Shown: piece by piece, positions 24,034 to 32,864 of the stretch
How the letters are laid out: the number at the start of each line of letters is the position of its first letter
Numbering within the stretch: the stretch's first letter is position 1
Source of the DNA: UBA1424 sp041654095
Lineage (GTDB): Bacteria; Bacillota_I; Bacilli_A; RFN20; CAG-826
DNA: 64,000 nucleotides
Reading direction: 5' to 3'
NCBI GenBank assembly: GCA_041654095.1
Contig: JBAZED010000004.1
Coordinates: 23,391-87,390, forward strand
The notes under the pieces: model-generated
Told to the model about the DNA's origin: nothing
Seen by the model: only the letters and a program-made list of their open reading frames with translations
The model's database searches: none
Translations under genes and position numbers: made by a program

Positions 24034-25842
24034 ATGCCATACGATCAGAGCCACATTCGCAACTTCTCCATCATCGCCCACATCGACCACGGGAAATCAA
24101 CTCTCGCCAATCGCATTTTGGAATTGACGAACACCGTCGAGAAGCGGCTGATGAAAGAGCAGTTGCTCGATAATATGGATCTCGAGCGTGAGCGAGGCAT
24201 CACCATCAAGCTCAACGCGATTTCAATCAAATACCAAGCCGATGACGGCATAACCTATGATTTCAACTTGATCGACACTCCCGGGCACGTCGACTTCACC
24301 TATGAGGTGTCGCGCTCTTTAGCGGCCTGTGAAGGCTGCCTCCTCGTCGTCGATGCGACACAAGGCGTCGAGGCCCAAACACTAGCGAATGTCTACCTGG
24401 CGGTGGACAACGATCTGACGATTATTCCGGTCGTCAACAAAATCGATTTGCCAAGCGCGAGACCCGAGGTGGCTCTTGATGAAATCAAGAATCGAATTGG
24501 AATCCCGACCGAAGACGCTCTGAAAATCTCGGCCAAAACCGGTTTAGGGGTCAGAGGTGTTTTGGAGTCAATCGTCAAGCACATCCCGGCGCCGCGCGGG
24601 GACAATAACGCGCCTCTGCAAGCCTTAATTTTCGATTCGTATTACGACTCTTATCGCGGTGTTATCGCTTTAGTCCGCGTCAAAAACGGCCAGGTCAAAG
24701 TCGGCGACCGCATCCGCTTGATGGCCATCGACAAAGAATACCTCGTGACCGAACTGGGCATCCACGCCCCTCACGAAGTGAAGCAGGATAGTTTAAGAAC
24801 CGGCCAAGTCGGTTACATCGCGGCGCAGATCAAGGACATCAAAGATATCTTCCCCGGTGATACCGTGACTTTAGTCAACAATCCGGCTGAGGAGGCCTTG
24901 CCCGGCTACCGGCGCATGAACCCGATGGTCTATTGCGGCTTGTATCCGGTCGATAACAAGATGTATCCCGAACTAAAAGATGCCCTTGAAAAATTAGCTC
25001 TGAACGATTCATCGTTAGTCTTTGAGCCCGAGACCTCGCAAGCCCTTGGTTTCGGCTTTCGCTGCGGCTTTTTGGGACTCTTGCACATGGACATTATTCA
25101 GGAGCGGCTCGAAAGAGAATACAATCTCAATCTGATTTTGACGGCTCCGAGCGTCGTCTACCGCATCAATATGACCGACGGCACGACCATCAGCCTAGAC
25201 AACCCTTCAAAACTGCCCGACCCGACGCTGATCGAATCAATTGAAGAACCATATGTCAAAGCCGCGATCATGACGCCGAAGGAATACATCGGCCCGATCA
25301 TGGAACTCTGCCAGGAGAAGCGCGGCATCTATGTCAATCTCGAGTATTTCGACGACACCAGAATGATTCTAAACTACGAATTGCCATTACTGGAAATTAT
25401 TTATAATTTCTTTGATAAATTGAAAAGCTTCACGAAGGGATATGCCTCTTTCGACTATGTCCTCGGCGATTACAAAGCTTCTAAACTCGTCAAGATGGAT
25501 ATTTTGTTAAACGGCAACGTCATCGACGCCCTTTCGAGCATCGTCCATCGCGCCTCCGCCTACGGTCGCGGCAACGCGATTGTCTCCAAGCTCCGCGGCA
25601 TCATTCCGCGCCAGCAATTCGAAATTCCGATTCAGGCGGCGATCAACGGCAAAGTCATCGCCCGCGCCGACGTCAAAGCCGTCCGCAAAGACGTCCTAGC
25701 CAAGTGCTATGGCGGTGATATCAGCCGCAAAAGAAAGCTGCTCGACAAGCAAAAAGAAGGCAAGAAACGGATGAAGACAATCGGCAACGTCGAGGTTCCT
25801 CAACAAGCTTTCATGACGATACTATCTATAGATGACGAATGA
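24034..25842 (+). CDS. lepA: Elongation factor 4 (LepA), ribosome-associated GTPase
   Basis: Translational GTPase that acts on stalled or misassembled ribosomes. 602 residues is the standard length. G1 is AHIDHGKST, the switch I region has RERGITIK, G3 is DTPGH, G4 is NKID, and the LepA-specific C-terminal domain has SRKRKLLDKQKEGKKRMK near the end. GGAAGAGG lies before the ATG. In Bacillus lepA follows rpsT and precedes hemW; here five genes are inserted before it and two after. Confidence 0.98.
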   Translation: MPYDQSHIRNFSIIAHIDHGKSTLANRILELTNTVEKRLMKEQLLDNMDLERERGITIKLNAISIKYQADDGITYDFNLIDTPGHVDFTYEVSRSLAACEGCLLVVDATQGVEAQTLANVYLAVDNDLTIIPVVNKIDLPSARPEVALDEIKNRIGIPTEDALKISAKTGLGVRGVLESIVKHIPAPRGDNNAPLQALIFDSYYDSYRGVIALVRVKNGQVKVGDRIRLMAIDKEYLVTELGIHAPHEVKQDSLRTGQVGYIAAQIKDIKDIFPGDTVTLVNNPAEEALPGYRRMNPMVYCGLYPVDNKMYPELKDALEKLALNDSSLVFEPETSQALGFGFRCGFLGLLHMDIIQERLEREYNLNLILTAPSVVYRINMTDGTTISLDNPSKLPDPTLIESIEEPYVKAAIMTPKEYIGPIMELCQEKRGIYVNLEYFDDTRMILNYELPLLEIIYNFFDKLKSFTKGYASFDYVLGDYKASKLVKMDILLNGNVIDALSSIVHRASAYGRGNAIVSKLRGIIPRQQFEIPIQAAINGKVIARADVKAVRKDVLAKCYGGDISRKRKLLDKQKEGKKRMKTIGNVEVPQQAFMTILSIDDE

Positions 25843-25925
25843 ATTAGCATAAGTTTAGTACTTTTTTAGTTTAAATTATTGAAATATTGGGAAAGGCTCG
25901 ATAAGATTATAGCGAGGACATTATT

Positions 25926-27317
25926 ATGGCAAATTCAGATCTATCGATTCGCTTTACCGATGAAACATACTCGTCGCGCCTCGATGTGATGCGGGCGCTC
26001 AACACCAGCTTGATCGACTCAATCTGGCGCAATATCGAAGAATACCGGAGCCGTTTCAGTCGCTTGCTCTCATTGCGGGATATTGCGAAACGGCCGCTGC
26101 GCGTCACTTTTACCCCAAATATTACCGATCGGATTACCAATTTAGAGCGCAAGCTGACTAGGGCGATGAGCCAATTTTCACAATTCGATCGCGAAGCTTC
26201 CGAGCGAATTGCCATTCAAAAAGAGAGCTACCGCAAGATTCTCGCCGCGCTGGCTCAAAAGAACAACATCGTCGCGACCGACGTCGATATCATGGCCATC
26301 GTCACCGGTCAGAATTTTAATTCTGCGCATGCCTCTTTAGCCGACTATTATAAAACGCTGCGGCATTTTGAAGAATTTCATCACGATCCGATCGACGAGA
26401 ATTTTTTGGCGGACATCTATGCCCGCATCATCGGCCAAACCGAGCTCGTCACTTTCTATCGCGAAAAAGATTTTTCGCGCCCGAATCAGACCTTGATAGG
26501 AAAGGAATATGATTTTGCTCCAGCCGCGACGATCGAATTTCTGATGAACGATCTGCTCGATTTTATCAACAACAGCGAAATCAGCTTTGTCGTCAAAGTC
26601 GTGGCCGCCTACTATTTCATCGACTATGTCAAACCATTTGAAAGTCACAATGAAGAAATCGCTTTACTTTTAGTAAAGAGTATACTGTCGCATAACGATA
26701 TCGGCGAAGTCAGCGCCTTTTTACCGCTCGAATCGCTCTTGGAGATGCGCAACGAGAACTTCCGGAAAGTCTTTCTCGAGGTTCAAAAGACGAACGACTT
26801 GACGTATGCTCTCTTGGCCATCATCGATATCGTCCTGGGCGAAGTTCAGTCCTTCTTAGACCTCGTCACCCAGACGAAGATGAAGGAAGTCAAGCGCGAG
26901 TTCCGGTCTCTCGACGGCGAAGCGCCCATCGCTAAGCCCGTCGAAGAGCCTAAGCCGGTGGCCAAGCCCGCCATCAGAGAAGAGCCGGTTCACAAGCAGA
27001 GAGAAGCGCCGGTCGTCAAAGAAGTTCATCCCGAAGTTTTGGCCATGCCGCAACCCGCTGAGCTTCCAAAGGAAGAAGACGTTAAATCAGTCATGAAAAA
27101 TCTGCTGGAATCAAATCCGCTCCTGCGTCCCAAACAAGCTGAATTTTACGCCCGACATCGGACCTTGGGAAAATACTACACGATCGCGATGTATAAGAAA
27201 GACATGGATGTGGTCTACGAAACAGCGCGAACTTCGATGGACAATTTAGCGCAACTCGGTTATTATCGTCGTGAGAATATCAAGAACAAATTCGTTTACA
27301 CACCCGTGAAAATATAA
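25926..27317 (+). CDS. Degenerate Fic-fold protein with C-terminal winged helix
   Basis: 463 residues. The middle (about 110-300) follows the Fic fold: TFYREKDFSR, then IGKEYDFAPAATIEFLMNDL like the Fic flap region, then YYFIDYVKPFESHNEEIAL. In active Fic enzymes this last motif is HPFx[DE]GNGR; here His is Lys236, the Asp-Gly is Ser-His and Gly-Arg is Glu-Glu, so the AMP-transfer centre is lost. A Pro/Lys/Glu-rich linker (about 338-385) leads to a C-terminal helix-turn-helix (about 395-463; SMDNLAQLGYYRREN). AMPylation is unlikely; a DNA- or protein-binding role is possible. It sits between lepA and hemW with its own AT-rich upstream region. Family inference is from motifs only. Confidence 0.65.
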   Translation: MANSDLSIRFTDETYSSRLDVMRALNTSLIDSIWRNIEEYRSRFSRLLSLRDIAKRPLRVTFTPNITDRITNLERKLTRAMSQFSQFDREASERIAIQKESYRKILAALAQKNNIVATDVDIMAIVTGQNFNSAHASLADYYKTLRHFEEFHHDPIDENFLADIYARIIGQTELVTFYREKDFSRPNQTLIGKEYDFAPAATIEFLMNDLLDFINNSEISFVVKVVAAYYFIDYVKPFESHNEEIALLLVKSILSHNDIGEVSAFLPLESLLEMRNENFRKVFLEVQKTNDLTYALLAIIDIVLGEVQSFLDLVTQTKMKEVKREFRSLDGEAPIAKPVEEPKPVAKPAIREEPVHKQREAPVVKEVHPEVLAMPQPAELPKEEDVKSVMKNLLESNPLLRPKQAEFYARHRTLGKYYTIAMYKKDMDVVYETARTSMDNLAQLGYYRRENIKNKFVYTPVKI

Positions 27318-27332
27318 AGAAGAGGCCTCGCC

Positions 27333-27623
27333 ATGAAACCATTATTATTGATAAACTTAGCTGCTGCCGGATGGGAGACGCCGGTCATCCTCTTTTCCTT
27401 GCTCGCCTTTTTCGGACTAATCGTCTTAGGCGTCATCTTCGCCAAGAAGCACATCAGAGGTTTGCAAAGTAAAGACGACCAACCCATCGACGAGGAAAAG
27501 GCCATCGAAGAAGAACTAAATCGCGTCTTGCGACCGATCGAAGACGAAAAGATTAAAGAGGAGATGTTAAAAACGGCACATGAACAAACTCCCGAGTCCG
27601 AAAAGGACAAGCCCAAAGGCTAA
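27333..27623 (+). CDS. Small single-span membrane protein (hypothetical)
   Basis: 96 residues: a short N-terminus, one transmembrane helix at about 18-38 (VILFSLLAFFGLIVLGVIF), then a charged cytoplasmic tail rich in Glu and Lys. No family is recognised. AGAGG lies before the ATG 15 bases after the Fic-like gene, and its last 44 bases overlap the start of hemW in another frame, so it looks like a true cotranscribed gene. Confidence 0.6.
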   Translation: MKPLLLINLAAAGWETPVILFSLLAFFGLIVLGVIFAKKHIRGLQSKDDQPIDEEKAIEEELNRVLRPIEDEKIKEEMLKTAHEQTPESEKDKPKG

Positions 27624-28701
27624 TTCGCTCTATCTCCACATTCCTTTTTGCCATCATCTTTGTCATTATTGCGATTTTCCGAAAATGCTCTATGACGAGA
27701 AAATGGCTTTTTCTTATCTCGATAACTTGTTTAAGGAACTAGACTCTTATCATATTGATAAAGTCGCGACAATCTATGTCGGTGGGGGCACGCCCAGCGC
27801 CCTGAACGACGATCTTTTTGAACGCCTCCTTAAGCAAATACAACCTTATCTCGCTCCTTCTGGCGAGTTCACGGTCGAGGCAAATGTCGAGCAGCTCAGC
27901 GCGGTGAAGTTGATTCTGATGCGCCGCTACGGCGTCAACCGCCTGTCCATCGGCGCGCAATCAACCGATGACGAGATGCTGAAGAACATGAATCGGAAAC
28001 ATACGTTTAGCGACGTGCAAAAAGCGGTGGAACAAGCCCGTGGTTTAGGCTTCAACAACATCAATCTCGATCTGATTTACGGCGTTCCTTCGCAGAGCGA
28101 AACTATGCTCCGCACCGACATAAAACGCCTGCTCGAACTCAATCCCGAGCACCTTTCCGTCTATTCTCTGACGATCCATCCGGGCACTATTTTTTATCAG
28201 CGTGGATGCAACGAGCAAAATGAAGACGACTCGCGCCGTCACTACGACATCATCCTCGAAGAGCTCCGCCGCGCCGGATATATTCGTTACGAAGTATCGA
28301 ATTTTGCCAAGCCCGGCCACATGGCGAGGCACAATCTCACCTATTGGAGAAACGAACCGTATTACGGCGTGGGATTGGGCGCGGCCGGTTTTCTGGGCGG
28401 CGTCCGCTACGAAAACACGCGCAATATGAGCAAGTATTTGCAAGGGGTGACCAAGCAGGGCGAAGAGCGGCTATCGAAAGAGGAGGATGAGAAGTATTTC
28501 TGGATGCTCAACCTGCGGCTCGAAGATGGCTTTGCAATCAGCGAGTACGTCCGCCGTTATGGCGAACAAGCCCTCGCCGACCGCCTCGCGATATTCCGGG
28601 ATACGATTAAGGCCGGTCTTATGCTAAAATCGAATGGTAGAATACGATTGTCCGACGATGGACTGATGATCTTGGATCGTATTCTCCTGCTCATCATCTA
28701 A
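27580..28701 (+). CDS. hemW: HemW-like radical SAM protein (heme chaperone)
   Basis: Radical SAM enzyme of the HemW branch, once annotated as oxygen-independent coproporphyrinogen oxidase but now seen as a heme carrier. CHHLCHYCDF (about 24-33) is the Fe-S CxxxCxxC motif with the CDF ending typical of HemW, GGGTPS follows, and the HNLTYW motif is present near 260. 373 residues is normal. The position after lepA and before hrcA is the Bacillus order. The start overlaps the small membrane protein gene by 44 bases; a start further in is possible but would approach the Fe-S motif. Confidence 0.92.
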   Translation: MNKLPSPKRTSPKANSLYLHIPFCHHLCHYCDFPKMLYDEKMAFSYLDNLFKELDSYHIDKVATIYVGGGTPSALNDDLFERLLKQIQPYLAPSGEFTVEANVEQLSAVKLILMRRYGVNRLSIGAQSTDDEMLKNMNRKHTFSDVQKAVEQARGLGFNNINLDLIYGVPSQSETMLRTDIKRLLELNPEHLSVYSLTIHPGTIFYQRGCNEQNEDDSRRHYDIILEELRRAGYIRYEVSNFAKPGHMARHNLTYWRNEPYYGVGLGAAGFLGGVRYENTRNMSKYLQGVTKQGEERLSKEEDEKYFWMLNLRLEDGFAISEYVRRYGEQALADRLAIFRDTIKAGLMLKSNGRIRLSDDGLMILDRILLLII

Positions 28702-28705
28702 AATT

Positions 28706-29128
28706 ATGGAAATCGCCCGGTACGAAAAACGCGTCATCGCCTATCTCATCGACCTGCTCATCGCCTTCGCGCCTCCGCTCGTCGTGGCTTTCCTTTTGTA
28801 TTTTCATCTCCCCGATGGTCCGAGCGTGCCTCTCTACTTCTATTTTTTGGTCGTGGAAATCGCAACCTATCTTTTATACATCGTCTTCACCTTTATCTTT
28901 TCGATGATTTCGCGCGGGTTTACACTCGGGTCGTTAATTATGGGAATTAAGATCATGCACCCAAACCGCCTCCCCGTCACGGCTCGCGAAGCTTTTATCC
29001 GCGGCGTGACAATCGGGCTTCTACCGATGGTCATCGTCAACGCCATCTATATGATTTCGATCCATACGGAGCGCACGATTTTCGACCGCATCACCGAGAC
29101 GGTCGTCGTCGATTACCGGCACCGTTAA
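28706..29128 (+). CDS. RDD family membrane protein
   Basis: 140 residues with three likely membrane spans (about 11-32, 45-70 and 95-120). The family name residues are seen as R near the N-terminus and D in ...VIAYLIDLLIA, then GFTLGSLIMGIKI, the conserved loop of RDD proteins. Function is not established for most of the family. Starts 4 bases after hemW and ends before a strong terminator, so it closes the lepA-side transcript. Confidence 0.85.
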   Translation: MEIARYEKRVIAYLIDLLIAFAPPLVVAFLLYFHLPDGPSVPLYFYFLVVEIATYLLYIVFTFIFSMISRGFTLGSLIMGIKIMHPNRLPVTAREAFIRGVTIGLLPMVIVNAIYMISIHTERTIFDRITETVVVDYRHR

Positions 29129-29146
29129 CAGGATACGCGACTAGAT

Positions 29147-29170
29147 AACCACACTAGTGTGGTTTTTTTA
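29147..29170 (+). terminator. Intrinsic terminator after the RDD gene
   Basis: AACCACACTAGTGTGGTT (29147-29164) is a perfect 18-base palindrome, followed by TTTTTTT. It separates this transcript from the hrcA promoter. Confidence 0.88.
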
Positions 29171-29193
29171 TTTATGTGTTTCTTTTCACTTTT

Positions 29194-29220
29194 TTAGCAC
29201 TTACTACTTGACAGTGCCAA
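29194..29220 (+). promoter_or_regulatory. CIRCE operator 1 of hrcA (variant)
   Basis: TTAGCACTT - N9 - CAGTGCCAA, compared with the consensus TTAGCACTC-N9-GAGTGCTAA: one change in the left arm and two in the right. The -35 hexamer TTGACA (29208-29213) overlaps its spacer and right arm, so HrcA bound here would block RNA polymerase. Confidence 0.75.
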
Positions 29221-29235
29221 AAGAGCCTATATAAT
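29208..29235 (+). promoter_or_regulatory. Promoter of the hrcA-grpE-dnaK-dnaJ operon
   Basis: -35 TTGACA (29208-29213), 16-base spacer, -10 TATAAT (29230-29235), both perfect consensus for the housekeeping sigma factor. Flanked by two CIRCE elements. Confidence 0.88.
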
Positions 29236-29239
29236 ATAC

Positions 29240-29266
29240 TTAGCACTCAGCCGATAAAAGTGCTAA
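29240..29266 (+). promoter_or_regulatory. CIRCE operator 2 of hrcA
   Basis: TTAGCACTC - N9 - AAGTGCTAA: left arm perfect, right arm with one change. It begins 4 bases after the -10 box, covering the transcription start. Confidence 0.92.
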
Positions 29267-29279
29267 TAAGGACCAAACT

Positions 29280-29280
29280 A
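29280..29280 (+). other. Start codon position of hrcA (no strong Shine-Dalgarno)
   Basis: ATG at 29280 follows AATAAGGACC, a modest AAGGA site. It lies 13 bases after CIRCE 2, so the operator is part of the 5' UTR. Confidence 0.4.
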
Positions 29281-30338
29281 TGAACCGTCGCGATCAGATC
29301 TTAAAATTAGTAGTCGACCACTTCATCAAGACGGCGCAACCCGTCGGCAGCCAAACGCTCATCGATGAGTACCATTTAGATTTTTCGTCAGCGACGATCC
29401 GCAGTGAGATGAACGCCCTAGAAGCCGATGGTTTCATCGAGAAGACGCACACTTCCAGCGGCCGCGTCCCCTCAAGTAAAGGCTATCGTTACTACGTCGA
29501 TAACCTCCGCGAAAAATCGATCGACGAGGAAATTAAGCACCGCATTCAGACGGTTCTCGACCAAAAAGTTCAATCATCCGAAGCGGTGATCAGGGAATCT
29601 TGCGAAATTCTTTCGCACATGACCAATCTCGTCAGCGTCGTTTTAGGTCCGAACGCCAACGAGGAAAAACTCGTCAATCTCCAAATTATTCCAATCGGCG
29701 AAAGATCGGCCACGGCCGTCTTCGTCACCGATACCGGCTACGTCGAAAACAAGACTTTCAACATCGCTGAAAAAATTAAGATCGACGATGTTCAATCGTG
29801 CGTCAAATTGCTCAATGACCGCCTCTCGGGAACGCCAATCTCGGAATTAGTCCCCAAGATGCAGGCCATCAAGCCGCTGATCAGCGATTTGATCGTCGGG
29901 CATGATATTTTATATCAAGCTATGCTCGAAACCTTCTTGCGCTTCGCTTCCGATCGCTTGAGCCTCTACGGTCGCGACAAGCTGCTCGATCAACCTGAAT
30001 ATTCGCACGATATCAATAAATTAAAGAAGATCATGCAGATGCTCAGCTCGCCCGAATTGATACGCGATATCACCGAGCAAGGGGAAGGCGAATTAACGAT
30101 TCGCATCGGCGAAAGCGATAATGACCTCGAAGACGTCGCCATCGTCTCGGCCAAAGTCAAAGTCCCCGGCCAAAAAGAAGGCAACATCGCCATCGTCGGA
30201 CCGCGGCGCATGGATTATGAAAAGGTCATCAGCTATCTCGAATATGTCGTCGACACCATCGAAAAGCACTTCGAAGATCGTGATGATCTGGTAAAAAAAT
30301 CAACAAAGGAGGATGACAACGGGTGGAAAAAGAATTAA
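29280..30338 (+). CDS. hrcA: Heat-inducible transcription repressor HrcA
   Basis: Repressor of class I heat-shock genes that binds CIRCE; its activity depends on the GroEL chaperone. 352 residues: N-terminal winged helix (about 1-75) with TAQPVGSQTLIDEY and SSATIRSEMNALEADGFIEKTHTSSGRVPS, the latter being the HrcA signature; then the GAF-like domain. Autoregulated by the two CIRCE elements upstream. Overlaps grpE by 16 bases. Confidence 0.97.
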   Translation: MNRRDQILKLVVDHFIKTAQPVGSQTLIDEYHLDFSSATIRSEMNALEADGFIEKTHTSSGRVPSSKGYRYYVDNLREKSIDEEIKHRIQTVLDQKVQSSEAVIRESCEILSHMTNLVSVVLGPNANEEKLVNLQIIPIGERSATAVFVTDTGYVENKTFNIAEKIKIDDVQSCVKLLNDRLSGTPISELVPKMQAIKPLISDLIVGHDILYQAMLETFLRFASDRLSLYGRDKLLDQPEYSHDINKLKKIMQMLSSPELIRDITEQGEGELTIRIGESDNDLEDVAIVSAKVKVPGQKEGNIAIVGPRRMDYEKVISYLEYVVDTIEKHFEDRDDLVKKSTKEDDNGWKKN

Positions 30339-30949
30339 ATCCGGAAATCAAGAAAGAAGAAAAAAGCGAAGAAGAAAGTAAAGACAAAGAGCGGAAGTCG
30401 TTCCGCCACAAGATCGAAGTCAAAGAAGCGGAGATCGAAAAGTGGAAAGCTGATGCCAACCACTGGAAGAATGAATACTATAAGGCCTACGCCGATACGC
30501 AAAATCTGCGCAAGAGCCTGGAGCGCGAATTGAGCGAAGGGCTCAAATATCGGGCCGAGGGATTCATCGCCGAACTGCTCCCGATCCTCGATGGCTTCTA
30601 CTTCGCCCTTTCGATGGAACCGACCAATCAGGATCTCAAAAACTATTTAGTTGGGTTCCAGTACATCTATCAGAATCTGCTCGCCGTCTTAGACAAAGAA
30701 GGCGTCAAAGAAATCGCGCCCAAAGAAGGAGAGCCGTTTGATGTTCGGACGATGCACGCGATGGAAGCCGAAGAAAAAGACGGCCAACCCAATCTAATCG
30801 TCCGCGTTCTCAACAAAGGTTACAAATTAAAAGATCGCCTCATCCGTCCGGCGAACGTCATCGTCAGCAAAGCAAAAGCTGCCGAAGTTAAGAAAGAGAT
30901 TAAAGACGGAGAATCAAATACGGAAACCAGCGTCACTAAAGACGCTTAA
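30323..30949 (+). CDS. grpE: Nucleotide exchange factor GrpE
   Basis: Releases ADP from DnaK. 208 residues: a long charged N-terminal region (about 1-45), a coiled coil, then the GrpE body with LPILDGFYFAL, LLAVLDKEGVKEIAPKEGEPFDVRTMHAM and GYKLKDRLIRPANVIVSK. Start is GTG 30323, about 10 bases after AAAGGAGG, inside the end of hrcA. Second gene of the heat-shock operon. Confidence 0.96.
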   Translation: MEKELNPEIKKEEKSEEESKDKERKSFRHKIEVKEAEIEKWKADANHWKNEYYKAYADTQNLRKSLERELSEGLKYRAEGFIAELLPILDGFYFALSMEPTNQDLKNYLVGFQYIYQNLLAVLDKEGVKEIAPKEGEPFDVRTMHAMEAEEKDGQPNLIVRVLNKGYKLKDRLIRPANVIVSKAKAAEVKKEIKDGESNTETSVTKDA

Positions 30950-30970
30950 TCATAGGAGGAAATATCCATT

Positions 30971-32809
30971 ATGTCAAAAGAAGTTATTCTCGGTATCGAC
31001 TTAGGTACCACCAACTCAGTCGCTAGTTATCTACAAGCCGACGGAAAGGTGAAAGTCATCCCCAATCCCGAAGGCACAAATACGACGCCCTCGGCTGTGG
31101 CCTTTAAAGCTAACGGTGAGGAAATCGTCGGCAATGCCGCAAAGCGGCAAGCCGTAACTAATCCCGACACCGTTCTATCTATTAAACGGAAGATGGGCAC
31201 ATCCGAAAAGCTGCACATCAAGTGCATCAAGAAAGATTTCACACCCCAGGAAATCAGCGCCAAAGTCTTAGGCTATATGAAGAAGTACGCGGAAGATAAT
31301 GTCGGCCACGCGATTAAAAAAGCCGTCATCACCGTCCCCGCCTATTTCAACGACGCCCAACGGCAGGCGACCAAGGATGCTGGCGTCATCGCCGGCCTCG
31401 ATGTCGTCCGCATCATCAACGAGCCGACCGCGGCTGCTCTCGCCTATGGCCTTGAGAACAAAAAGGCTGGTAAAATACTCGTTTACGACCTCGGCGGTGG
31501 AACGTTCGACGTCTCGATACTCGATATCGGCGACGGCACCTTTGAAGTCGTTTCAACCTCAGGTGATAACCACCTCGGCGGCGACGACTGGGATAAAGTG
31601 CTGGCCGACTGGATCAAAGCTCAGATCAAGATTGCCCACAATGTCGATCTGACCGACAAGATGGCCGAGCAGCGCTTCATCGAAGCGGCCGAAAAAGCCA
31701 AAATCGAACTTTCAAGTTCGTTAGAAACGACGATTTCTCTGCCGTTCATCGGCATGTCGAGCGCCGGCCCCATCAACTTTGAAACCAAACTCTCGAGAGC
31801 TAAATTCCAAGATTTGACCAAACACCTCTTGGCGCGCACCGAAGCACCTTTAAAAAGAGCACTCGCCGATGCGAAACTAACCGCTAATGATATCGATGAA
31901 ATCTTGCTGGTCGGTGGTTCAATCAGAATGCCAGCCGTTCAAGAATTAGTCAAGAAGCTGACGGGCAAGACTCCAAATCTCTCGGTCAACCCAGATGAAG
32001 CCGTGTCGGTCGGAGCCGCGATTCAAGGTGGCATCGTCGCCGGTGACGTCAAAGACGTCGTCTTACTCGATGTCACACCTTTGACCCTCGGTATTGAAAC
32101 ACTCGGCGAAGTCATGACCCCGCTGATCACGCGCAACACGACCATTCCGACGACCAAGTCGCAGATCTTCTCGACCGCGGCTGACAACCAACCCGCCGTC
32201 GACATCATGGTCTACCAAGGCGAACGGCCGATGGCGAAGGACAATAAATTGCTCGGCCACTTCCAGCTGACGGGTATCAAGCCCGCCCGCCGCGGCGAAC
32301 CGCGCATCGAAGTCACTTTCTCAATCGACGTTAATGGTATCGTTAAAGTCACAGCTAAAGACCTCGATAGCCAAAAAGAGCAGCAGATCACCATCTCGGG
32401 GACGAGCGGACTTTCCAAATCTGACATCGATCGCATGGTTCGCGAAGCCGAAGAAAACCGCGACGCCGACGAAAAGCGCAAAGAAGAAGTCGAAGTCAAG
32501 AACAAAGCCGAGCAATATATCGCGAGCATCGATCAAGCCCTCGCCGAAAAAGGCGACAGCCTCGAAGCGGCCCAAAAAGAGCAGACGACCAAGCTCCGCG
32601 ATGAATTAAAGGCGGCGCTTGATGCCAACGACATCGACACCTTGCGCAATCGTTTAGGCGAACTCGAACAGGCGGCGGCGATGATGGCCAATGCCGGCGC
32701 AAAAGCCCCGCATGCCGAAGCCGGACCGCAACCCGAAGCTGAAGCCAAGGATAGCGGCGCCAGCCCCGACGATGTCATCGATGCCGATTTCACCGAAAAG
32801 AAAAACTAA
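30971..32809 (+). CDS. dnaK: Chaperone DnaK (Hsp70)
   Basis: Hsp70 chaperone. 612 residues: ATPase domain starting GIDLGTTNS with DLGGGTFDVS and the LLVGGSIRMPAV segment, then the substrate-binding domain and a lid, ending with an Ala/Glu-rich tail and DDVIDADF, close to the usual EEVVDADF end. GGAGGA precedes the ATG. Note that the common LVGGSTRIP motif reads LVGGSIRMP here. Confidence 0.98.
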   Translation: MSKEVILGIDLGTTNSVASYLQADGKVKVIPNPEGTNTTPSAVAFKANGEEIVGNAAKRQAVTNPDTVLSIKRKMGTSEKLHIKCIKKDFTPQEISAKVLGYMKKYAEDNVGHAIKKAVITVPAYFNDAQRQATKDAGVIAGLDVVRIINEPTAAALAYGLENKKAGKILVYDLGGGTFDVSILDIGDGTFEVVSTSGDNHLGGDDWDKVLADWIKAQIKIAHNVDLTDKMAEQRFIEAAEKAKIELSSSLETTISLPFIGMSSAGPINFETKLSRAKFQDLTKHLLARTEAPLKRALADAKLTANDIDEILLVGGSIRMPAVQELVKKLTGKTPNLSVNPDEAVSVGAAIQGGIVAGDVKDVVLLDVTPLTLGIETLGEVMTPLITRNTTIPTTKSQIFSTAADNQPAVDIMVYQGERPMAKDNKLLGHFQLTGIKPARRGEPRIEVTFSIDVNGIVKVTAKDLDSQKEQQITISGTSGLSKSDIDRMVREAEENRDADEKRKEEVEVKNKAEQYIASIDQALAEKGDSLEAAQKEQTTKLRDELKAALDANDIDTLRNRLGELEQAAAMMANAGAKAPHAEAGPQPEAEAKDSGASPDDVIDADFTEKKN

Positions 32810-32824
32810 TCACTCACGAGCGTG

Positions 32825-32839
32825 GGGGCTAATTGCCCC
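32825..32839 (+). other. Hairpin between dnaK and dnaJ
   Basis: GGGGC - TAATT - GCCCC (32825-32839) without a T-run. It could pause transcription, block an exonuclease or set the dnaK:dnaJ ratio; no direct evidence. Confidence 0.45.
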
Positions 32840-32864
32840 TTCGCTTTAGTAATAAAGGAGACTT

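Noticed and set aside
32815..32839. A terminator between dnaK and dnaJ
   Set aside because: The GC-rich hairpin has no T-run; dnaJ follows with a good ribosome site and shares the operon.
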